Positions 1 through 5,045 of a stretch of DNA of 5,267 bases are shown in pieces. The stretch covers positions 1 through 5,267 of the forward strand of contig JAJTHX010000185.1 in NCBI GenBank assembly GCA_021300125.1. Direction: 5' to 3'. A program made the position numbers and the translations under genes. Below the pieces are notes generated by a model that had not been told where the DNA came from, ran no database searches, and worked only from the letters and a program-made list of their open reading frames with translations. Every line of letters begins with the position of its first letter. Within the stretch, counting starts at the first letter, position 1. This stretch comes from Betaproteobacteria bacterium. Lineage in GTDB: Bacteria; Pseudomonadota; Gammaproteobacteria; Burkholderiales; SG8-41.

Positions 1-58
1 CGAGAGCGGGACCGTTGCGGAAAATCTTGTTGTTGTGGGCGCTGCAACCGCGTGCAGA
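1..58. other. Window end downstream of the Rieske gene, nothing identified
   Basis: After the TAG stop there is only a weak 5-bp inverted repeat (42-57, CTGCA/TGCAG) without a following T-run. No gene start or convincing terminator is visible before the window ends. Confidence 0.5.
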
Positions 59-775
59 CTAACACTTCACCTGCTGCTTGCAAAATTGCGCCAGCGGACT
101 CACCGTGGCGCGATTGCCGACCCGCTGCCGTGCCTTGCTGCCGCCGTGTTCCAGGGCAAGGCGCATCTCGAACTTGCTGAAGAACTGGTTGAACATTTCG
201 CCGCCGAGCGTGCCGGTGGCATGGAGCTGGCCGGTGGCCGCGTCGTAGTCGAGCAGGATCGCCGACAGCGGTTGTGGCGCCGGGCCGCCCATCACCATTG
301 CGCCGGCCGCAGGATCGTATTCGCTGTGTTCGGAGCAGCAGTGGATCATGTTGAGGCGGCCACCCTGCGGCGCAGTCGATCGCTCGCGGTAACTGATGAA
401 ACTGATCTGCCGCGTCGGATAGGTCAGCTGGTGCGAGCAGATCGCGGAGTAGGCGACGATCGCGCGCTGCGGTCCGACGCCGCCCGGCCACTGGTAGGTG
501 CCGCCATCGCGGGTCTTCAGCGCCACGTTCTGCGGCGTCGGCTTGCCCAGGTTGAGCAGGAAGCAGGGTGTGGCTTCGAAGGGGTAATGGAAAACGTAGT
601 TCTCGCCGACCGCGAGTTGTTTGGCCAGCAGCGGGCGGCCGGTGCTGTCGGTGAGCAGCGTGCGCTCATAGGCGCGCGGACGCACTTCGGCGCTGGCCAG
701 TGCTTCCACGCTGAAGCCGAGGCCCGAGGCGGCGCAGCTTGAAGCGCATAAACCGATGAAGTCGCGGCGTTCCAT
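59..775 (-). CDS. Exported Rieske [2Fe-2S] protein
   Basis: This 238-residue protein begins MERRDFIGLCASSC, a twin-arginine-like signal (Arg-Arg-Asp-Phe-Ile-Gly) followed by a hydrophobic stretch that may be cleaved or act as an anchor. The cluster ligands are visible as CSH (Cys113, His115) and CSEH (Cys147, His150), followed by SEYDPAAG and the Pro loop GGPAPQPL (163-170), as in bc1-type Rieske proteins. The second Cys of each box, which forms the disulfide in bc1 proteins (CTHLGC, CPCHGS), is absent: box I reads CSHQLTY, and Glu149 fills the box II position. An extra Cys146 precedes the ligand Cys147. The 31 residues between boxes are longer than in many small Rieske proteins. Two Cys lie near the C-terminus (FCKQQVKC). 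It probably transfers electrons in the periplasm or at the membrane; the partner is unknown. Its promoter-like upstream gap suggests separate expression, and a role with copper is not shown. Confidence 0.88.
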   Translation of the reverse strand: MERRDFIGLCASSCAASGLGFSVEALASAEVRPRAYERTLLTDSTGRPLLAKQLAVGENYVFHYPFEATPCFLLNLGKPTPQNVALKTRDGGTYQWPGGVGPQRAIVAYSAICSHQLTYPTRQISFISYRERSTAPQGGRLNMIHCCSEHSEYDPAAGAMVMGGPAPQPLSAILLDYDAATGQLHATGTLGGEMFNQFFSKFEMRLALEHGGSKARQRVGNRATVSPLAQFCKQQVKC

Positions 776-877
776 GTGGAAACCATTCTTGTGGGCGCCG
801 CTGGCCCTGTCAATGCGCCGGCTTCGGTCCGGTGTTGGGGTGAATAAATAATTAATTAAATCAGATACTTACGAGGA
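776..877 (-). promoter_or_regulatory. Intergenic gap with promoter-like sequence before the Rieske gene
   Basis: This 102-base gap is the longest non-coding stretch between genes here. It starts with an AT-rich island (about 842-866, including TTAATTAA) that contrasts with the GC-rich surroundings. A perfect -35 hexamer TTGACA (813-808) is followed after exactly 17 bases by AAGAAT (790-785), a 4-of-6 match to the -10 consensus. The implied transcript would begin only a few bases before the ATG at 775, so it would be almost leaderless, consistent with no clear Shine-Dalgarno there. I see no strong terminator for the copper operon and no obvious regulator dyad. Confidence 0.35.
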
Positions 878-1219
878 TCACGGTGCGGTTTCGATACGGG
901 TGACGATATAGGCGCCGCGATCGTGTATCGCGGAGAACTTCACCTTGTCGCCGGGCTTGACGCGATCGAGCAGCGCCGGGTCGGCGGTCTGGAAGACCAT
1001 GGTCATCGGCGGCATTTTCAGGCTCGGGATCGGGCCGTGGCGGATGGTGATCTTTTTCGCATCGCGATCGACACGGCGGATTTCGCCGTCGGCCAGCTCG
1101 CCGGCCGCGGTTGCCTGGGACGGGTGATGCGCGGCGTGTTCGTCCGCGGGTTTTTGCGCGACCGCGGGCGCGGCTGCGCCCAGGGCTGTCAGCATCATCA
1201 GCAGCAGTGCAGGTTTCAT
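878..1219 (-). CDS. CusF-like periplasmic copper-binding chaperone
   Basis: This 113-residue protein has a signal peptide (1-21, cleavage after Ala-Val-Ala), a His-containing linker (EHAAHHPS, 27-34) and a small OB-fold domain (about 43-111). CusF proteins bind Cu(I)/Ag(I) and hand it to the CusCBA pump. The E. coli ligands His36, Trp44, Met47 and Met49 correspond by spacing to His61, Met69, Met72 and Met74 in RHGPIPSLKMPPMTMVF. His and both Met ligands are kept, while the Trp that caps the metal is replaced by Met. The rest (DRVKPGDKVKFSA) is typical of the family. The start overlaps the DUF411 stop (ATGA) and has AGGAGA 5 nt upstream, so it is translationally coupled to the putative selenoprotein. 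It appears to be the last gene of this transcription unit in the window, since a 102-base gap follows. Confidence 0.92.
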   Translation of the reverse strand: MKPALLLMMLTALGAAAPAVAQKPADEHAAHHPSQATAAGELADGEIRRVDRDAKKITIRHGPIPSLKMPPMTMVFQTADPALLDRVKPGDKVKFSAIHDRGAYIVTRIETAP

Positions 1220-1692
1220 CGTGGTCTCCTGGAGTCAGAGGGATTGCCGGTTGACGGGGAGCGTGCATATACCGAGGGCGGCCGGTCGCGCTGCAACAGC
1301 AGCACCTCGTAGGCCTCGCGCCGTTCGCCCTGTTCCATGCCCGGTGAACCGACAGGCATGCCGGGTACTGACAAACCGAGCGCACGTGGACGTTCGGCGA
1401 GCAGGCGGCGGATTTCACGGGCCGGCACATGCCCCTCGACGACGTAGCCCTCGACGATGGCGGTATGGCAGCTCGCAAGTTCATCCGCAATGCCGTAGCG
1501 CCGGCGTACGGCCGCGTAGTTGCGGTCCTGCACCGGCTTCACCCGGAAGCCGTTGGCGCGCAGATGGTCCATCCACGCGCCGCAGCAGCCTCATCCGGGG
1601 TCGTAATGGACTTCGATCTGGACCGCGGTCGCGGCGTGCAGGGGGGCTCCAAAAGCCGCGCAGATCGCAGCCATGAACAGCCTGCGGTTCAT
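1216..1692 (-). CDS. DUF411 metal-binding protein, putative selenoprotein (in-frame UGA = Sec34)
   Basis: Read from the ATG at 1692 this gives 158 residues with one internal TGA at codon 34. Residues 1-20 (MNRRLFMAAICAAFGAPLHA) are a signal peptide. The mature start runs VQIEVHYDPG-[TGA]-GCCGAWMDHLRANGF; DUF411 proteins normally read Asp/Ser-Pro-x-Cys-Gly-Cys-Cys-Gly-x-Trp here, so the TGA aligns with the first conserved Cys. Downstream family features are intact: SCHTAIVEGYVVEGHVP (Cys75, His76, His88), GMPVGSPGM (111-119) and the ending Val-Tyr-Ala-Arg. The frame is undamaged on both sides, and the neighbouring genes here use TGA as stop, so the code is standard. A hairpin suited to be a SECIS follows the TGA. 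The U-x-C-C arrangement places Sec at the nucleophile position of a UxxC redox or metal site (inference). The start is 4 nt after the copI stop, with AAAGGA about 10 nt upstream; the stop overlaps the CusF start. The alternative is a nonsense mutation or sequencing error; restart at Met41 would lose both signal peptide and Cys motif. Confidence 0.8.
1225..1230 (-). promoter_or_regulatory. Ribosome binding site of the CusF-like gene
   Basis: AGGAGA lies 5 nt before the ATG at 1219, within the last codons of the DUF411 gene. Its strength means the chaperone can be made even when UGA decoding in the upstream gene fails. Confidence 0.8.
1555..1581 (-). promoter_or_regulatory. SECIS-like hairpin downstream of the UGA
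   Basis: In the mRNA, GGCGCGUGGAUG pairs with CAUCUGCGCGCC around the loop GAC: 12 consecutive pairs, of which two (U-G and G-U) are wobbles. The hairpin begins 10 nt after the UGA and its loop is 22-24 nt downstream, close to the roughly 19-22 nt of the E. coli fdhF element. Opening the closing G-C pair gives GGACC, with G in the first two loop positions as bacterial SECIS elements usually have. It lies within codons for Gly38-Ala46. It is suggestive only: GC-rich DNA forms such stems by chance, and I see no bulged U of the E. coli type. Confidence 0.6.
1591..1593 (-). other. In-frame UGA, candidate selenocysteine codon
   Basis: TGA sits between GGA (Gly33) and GGC (Gly35) in the DUF411 frame, at the place of the first Cys of the family's CGCC motif. 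Cys codons TGC and TGT differ from TGA by one base, so mutation is possible. However, the otherwise intact gene and the hairpin just downstream favour recoding. Confidence 0.75.
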
Positions 1693-1696
1693 GGTT

Positions 1697-2200
1697 TCAT
1701 TTTCCTTTGATGCTCAGACGGCCCACCATGCCGGCCTCGAAATGTCCGGGCAGCAGGCAGCCGAAATGGAATTCACCCGCCTTGGTGAACTGCCAGACGA
1801 TGGTTTCGGTCTTGCCCGGCGGGACATGGGCCATGTAGGGCTCGTCGTGCTCCATGTTCGGGAACTTTTTCATCAGCTCGGCGTGTTCCTTCAGCTCCGC
1901 CATCGTGCCGAGCACGAATTCGTGCATGGCCTTGCCCGAGTTGCGGACCACGAAGCGCACTGTTTCGCCCTGGCTGACGCTGATCGAGTCCGGCGTGAAG
2001 CGCATCCGGTCGCTCATGTCGACATTGATGGTGCGGGTGGCGCGTTTCGGGTCGCCTTGGCGACCGAAGGTTTTTTCCTCGGTGCTGATTGCCGCCGGCT
2101 TGGCGCCGGCGGGTTTGCGGTGCGCTTCATGGGCATGGGCGGTGAAGCCCGTGGCCGTGGCGAAGATCGCCGCGACCAGTGCTGCGTATTGCGTGTTCAT
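1697..2200 (-). CDS. copI: Periplasmic cupredoxin, CopI-like copper-resistance protein
   Basis: This 167-residue protein is a single-domain blue-copper protein. Residues 1-23 form a signal peptide with likely cleavage after Ala-His-Ala, leaving a His-rich mature N-terminus (HEAHRKP). The cupredoxin fold spans about 55-165. Type 1 copper ligands are visible: His93 in MHEF, then Cys148, His153 and Met158 in the C-terminal loop CLLPGHFEAGM. The segment at 104-127, rich in His, Met and Glu, sits between the two ligand regions. The pattern fits the copper-inducible cuproprotein CopI known from Rubrivivax and relatives, which protects the periplasm against Cu(I); the symbol rests on that resemblance alone. 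The ribosome binding site GGAGAA (2213-2208) is 7 nt from the ATG. The gene follows the oxidase by 21 bases, and its TGA lies 4 bases before the DUF411 start, so they are probably co-transcribed. It could donate or accept electrons for the oxidase or simply sequester copper. Confidence 0.9.
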   Translation of the reverse strand: MNTQYAALVAAIFATATGFTAHAHEAHRKPAGAKPAAISTEEKTFGRQGDPKRATRTINVDMSDRMRFTPDSISVSQGETVRFVVRNSGKAMHEFVLGTMAELKEHAELMKKFPNMEHDEPYMAHVPPGKTETIVWQFTKAGEFHFGCLLPGHFEAGMVGRLSIKGK

Positions 2201-2221
2201 GTGGAGGTTCTCCGGATGGGG

Positions 2222-3613
2222 TCAGTGTTTGTGGCCGGGGGCGGGCTTCACCGCACGCAGCTCGCGTTCGGGGGTTGATGCGGCGCGGGGGCGCTGCGCA
2301 GCTGGCGCGGCGGGAGCGGGCGGCAGTGGGCCGTTCCATTCCCGCGACACGGTGCCGGGCGGATGCTGGAACCAGCCCGGATCCTTGTAGTCGTTGCGTG
2401 CGAGTCCGTCGCGCACCTTGACCACGCTGAACATGCCGCCCATTTCCAGCGGACCGAAGGGGCCGCGTCCGGTCATCATCGGCAGGGTGTTATCCGGCAG
2501 CGGCATTTCCATCTCACCCATGTCGGCCATGCCGCGCTCGCCCATCACCATGTAGTCGGGCACCAGCTTCATGATTTTTTCGGCCACACCGCGATGGTCC
2601 ACGCCGATCATGGTCGGCACGCCGTGGCCCATCGGGTTCATGGTGTGGTGCGACTTGTGGCAGTGGATCGCCCAGTCGCCGGGATAGATCGCATCGAACT
2701 CGAAGGCGCGCATCTGGCCAACCGCGACATCCACCGACACTTCGGGCCAGCGTGCCGACTTCGGCACCCAGCCGCCGTCGGTACCGGTGACTTCGAAGTC
2801 GTAGCCGTGCATGTGTATCGGGTGGTTGGTCATGGTCAGGTTGCCGAAGCGGATGCGCACGCGGTCCCTGGTGCGCACGACGAAGGGATCAATGCCCGGG
2901 AAGGCGCGCGAGTTCCAGCACCACAGGTTGAAGTCGAGCATGGTGTTCACGGTGGGCGTGGCCGCCCCCGGCTTGATGTCGAAGGCGTTGATCAGGAACA
3001 CGAAATCGCGGTCTACTTTCATGAAGTTCGGATTTTTCGGGTGCACCACAAAAAAGCCCATCATGCCCATCGCCATCTGCACCATCTCGTCGGCGTGCGG
3101 GTGATACATGAAGGTGCCCGACTTCTTCATCTCGAATTCGTAGACGAAGGTCTTGCCCACCGGGATCTGCGGCTGGGTCAGGCCGCCGACGCCGTCCATG
3201 CCGTTGGGCAGCAGGATGCCGTGCCAGTGGATGGTGGTGTGTTCGGGCAGCTTGTTGGTGACGAAAATCCTGACCTTGTCGCCCTCGACGCATTCGATGG
3301 TCGGCCCTGGCGACTGCCCGTTGTAGCCCCACAGGTGGGCGGTCATGCCCGGGGCGATCTGGCGGCGTACCGGCTCGGCGACCAGGTGGAACTCCTTCCA
3401 GCCGTTGTTCATGCGCCAGGGCAGGGTCCAGCCGTTGATGGTCACCACCGGGTTGTAGGGCCTGCCGCTGGGCGGTGCCAGCGGTCCCTGGGTTTCGGGT
3501 TTGGTCTGCAGCGGCGCCTCGGGCACCGCACCCTGCGCGGCGCGGCTGACCGCCGCGGCGCCGAGCAATGCGGCGCCGGAGGCGGCGCGCAGGAACTGAC
3601 GTCGATTGTTCAT
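2222..3613 (-). CDS. Tat-exported two-domain multicopper oxidase
   Basis: This is a 463-residue periplasmic copper oxidase, probably oxidising Cu(I) to Cu(II). The N-terminus MNNRRQFLRAASG is a twin-arginine signal, as expected for a folded copper enzyme. All blue-oxidase copper motifs are present: HWHG (129-132) and HPH (171-173) in the first cupredoxin domain, and HPIHMHG (264-270) and HCHxxxHxxxxM (317-328) in the second. Type 1 ligands would be His264, Cys318, His323 and Met328; the eight His of 129/131, 171/173, 267/269 and 317/319 would bind the trinuclear cluster. Only the second domain has the Cys, the layout of two-domain (small laccase-type) enzymes and unlike the longer three-domain CopA/CueO. 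A Met-rich stretch (about 355-394) follows, then a Pro/Ala-rich tail ending HKH. The frame is open to an ATG at 3661, but that start lies inside the preceding gene; the ATG at 3613 has a good ribosome binding site and begins the Tat signal. Confidence 0.94.
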   Translation of the reverse strand: MNNRRQFLRAASGAALLGAAAVSRAAQGAVPEAPLQTKPETQGPLAPPSGRPYNPVVTINGWTLPWRMNNGWKEFHLVAEPVRRQIAPGMTAHLWGYNGQSPGPTIECVEGDKVRIFVTNKLPEHTTIHWHGILLPNGMDGVGGLTQPQIPVGKTFVYEFEMKKSGTFMYHPHADEMVQMAMGMMGFFVVHPKNPNFMKVDRDFVFLINAFDIKPGAATPTVNTMLDFNLWCWNSRAFPGIDPFVVRTRDRVRIRFGNLTMTNHPIHMHGYDFEVTGTDGGWVPKSARWPEVSVDVAVGQMRAFEFDAIYPGDWAIHCHKSHHTMNPMGHGVPTMIGVDHRGVAEKIMKLVPDYMVMGERGMADMGEMEMPLPDNTLPMMTGRGPFGPLEMGGMFSVVKVRDGLARNDYKDPGWFQHPPGTVSREWNGPLPPAPAAPAAQRPRAASTPERELRAVKPAPGHKH

Positions 3614-3620
3614 GATGATG

Positions 3621-3625
3621 TCCTC
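3621..3625 (-). promoter_or_regulatory. Ribosome binding site of the multicopper oxidase gene
   Basis: GAGGA lies 7 nt before the ATG at 3613 and overlaps the TGA stop (3626-3624) of the TolC-family gene. It selects the ATG that begins the Tat signal peptide over the in-frame ATG 48 bases upstream. Confidence 0.85.
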
Positions 3626-5045
3626 AATGTCCGGGCCGGGCCGCCACGGCGGCCGGCGCATGGGGTACGGCCGCGGGGGCGATGGTGCCCGGGGAGCGGC
3701 CGGTGATGGCGAACTGCAGGCTGGCGTCGGCGAGCCAGAAATCGCGCTGGGCGTTGATGGCTTCCACCACGGCGCCGACCTGCTGACGTGATTCCGCGAG
3801 CAGCTCGAACACGCTCATCAGCATGCCGTTGTAGCGCAGCAGGGTTTCCTCGCTGATGCGGGCGCGCAGCGGCACCACTTCGTCGCGGTAGTGGCGGGCG
3901 AGGTCGTACTGCGTGCGCCAGGCTTGCCAGGCCTCGCGTACTTCCGAGCGCGCCCGTACCGCGAGGTCGGCGGCACGGTTCACCGCCTGCCGGTGCAGGT
4001 GTTCGGCACGGGCGATGCGGGCGGAGCCGGAATCGAAGACGGGTATGCGCAGCTCGACTTCCCATCCGGTCTGGCGCGGTTCGCCGCTTTCGCTGTTGCG
4101 CATGTACTTGCCCTCGAGCACGCTGAACCAGCCGGTTGCGCGGGTGAGTCCGAGTTTGCGCGCCAGCGATTCCGACTCGCGCACCGCCGCCTGCAGGTCA
4201 AGGCGCTGCTGCATGGCGAGACGCTCGATATCGGTGATCTCGCGCAGCTGCGGCGGCAGCTCTTTGGGCAAATCCGGCAGGCGCTCGGGCAGGCGGAAGG
4301 TGATAGCTTCACCCCACAGGCCGAGCAGCCGGGTCAGCGCCTCGCGCTCGGTCGCGGCGGTCTGGCGCGCGCGTGCGAGCTGCGCGGTGGCTTCGGCGTA
4401 GAACGCCTGTTCGCGTGCACGGTCGAGCGCACTGAAATTGCCGACACCGGCCATGCGCCGCGCCAGCTCCGCTGCGGCCTCGGCCGCTGTCCTGACCTGC
4501 TCGGCGTAGGCAGCGGCCTGCTGTGCGGCCACCGCGCGCACCCAGGCGCGGCGGGTGTCTGCCGCCACCTGCAGGATTTCGGCTGCCACCCGGTTTTGCG
4601 CGGCGGCGAAACGCCCGCGCTCGATCTCGGTGCGCAGCGGCATCGTCAGCAGGCCCATCAGGTCGAACAGGAAGGCACGCTCATATTCGATGATGTCGGC
4701 ACGGTGCAGCCGGCCGAAGGAAAAGCCGGGATTGACCAGCCGTCCGGCCTGCACCAGATCGGCTTCGGCGATGCCGAGTTCGGCGTACCGTGCCTGCAGC
4801 CCGTGGTTATTGAGCAGGGCGATACGCACCGCGGTATCGGCCGACAGCGGCTGCGCCAGCAAGCGGTTGACTTCACCCGCGGCGCGCTCGGCTTCGGTTT
4901 CGCTGCGGATCCACGGCGCCGGCTGCTGCAGTCCGCGGCTCTGCAGCGATGCGTTGACTGCGGTGGTGCCGCCGTCGCCGGAAAATGTCGCGCAGCCACC
5001 GAGCAGGGCCAGCGCCAGCAACCCCATCAATGACCGGGCGTTCAT
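3624..5045 (-). CDS. TolC-family outer-membrane efflux lipoprotein (CusC-like)
   Basis: This 473-residue protein is the likely outer-membrane channel of a tripartite metal efflux system. Residues 1-17 form a lipoprotein signal ending in the lipobox Leu-Gly-Gly-Cys, with Cys18 the acylation site. The mature part shows the two-fold repeat of the outer membrane efflux family: long Ala/Arg/Gln-rich coiled-coil helices at about 140-240 and 345-445, and strand-like segments near 100-125 (LVNPGFSF) and 325-340 (WEVELRIPVFDSG). The motif RYNGMLMSVFELL at 404-416 matches the family's second repeat. Length is normal for the family. The start is fixed by the ATGA overlap with the upstream gene; the upstream GGGGGGCGG is only a loose Shine-Dalgarno. 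The C-terminal about 25 residues are Ala/Pro-rich. No adaptor or RND pump gene is in the window, so specificity for Cu(I)/Ag(I) is inferred from the copper genes that follow. Confidence 0.93.
   Translation of the reverse strand: MNARSLMGLLALALLGGCATFSGDGGTTAVNASLQSRGLQQPAPWIRSETEAERAAGEVNRLLAQPLSADTAVRIALLNNHGLQARYAELGIAEADLVQAGRLVNPGFSFGRLHRADIIEYERAFLFDLMGLLTMPLRTEIERGRFAAAQNRVAAEILQVAADTRRAWVRAVAAQQAAAYAEQVRTAAEAAAELARRMAGVGNFSALDRAREQAFYAEATAQLARARQTAATEREALTRLLGLWGEAITFRLPERLPDLPKELPPQLREITDIERLAMQQRLDLQAAVRESESLARKLGLTRATGWFSVLEGKYMRNSESGEPRQTGWEVELRIPVFDSGSARIARAEHLHRQAVNRAADLAVRARSEVREAWQAWRTQYDLARHYRDEVVPLRARISEETLLRYNGMLMSVFELLAESRQQVGAVVEAINAQRDFWLADASLQFAITGRSPGTIAPAAVPHAPAAVAARPGH

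Noticed and set aside
42..57. Inverted repeat CTGCA…TGCAG as a terminator for the Rieske gene
   Set aside because: The stem is only 5 bp and no T-run follows on the minus strand.
1..61. Possible read-through of the Rieske TAG stop into an open frame (…SAHNNKIFRNGPAL)
   Set aside because: The extension is only 19 codons to the window edge and there is no recoding signal. The Rieske protein already has a plausible C-terminus.
35..742. Long open frame on the plus strand across the Rieske gene
   Set aside because: Its translation is Arg/Ala-rich with no recognisable domain, while the opposite strand encodes clear Rieske motifs. It is a GC-rich antisense shadow.
1591..1593. Reassigned genetic code (TGA as Trp) to explain the internal TGA
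   Set aside because: The genes in this window, apart from the TAG-ending Rieske gene, end with TGA, and Trp is encoded by TGG throughout. The aligned residue in the family is Cys, not Trp.
2204..2213. GGAG-AAC-CTCC mini-hairpin that could hide the copI ribosome binding site
   Set aside because: Four base pairs with a 3-nt loop are too weak, and such short repeats are common in this DNA.
2363..3706. 447-codon plus-strand open frame antisense to the multicopper oxidase
   Set aside because: His/Val-rich composition mirrors the complement of the oxidase codons. It has no family motifs or supporting ribosome binding site.
3891..5033. 380-codon plus-strand open frame antisense to the TolC-family gene
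   Set aside because: It lacks recognisable motifs and sits wholly inside a well-supported gene; explained by high GC at third codon positions.
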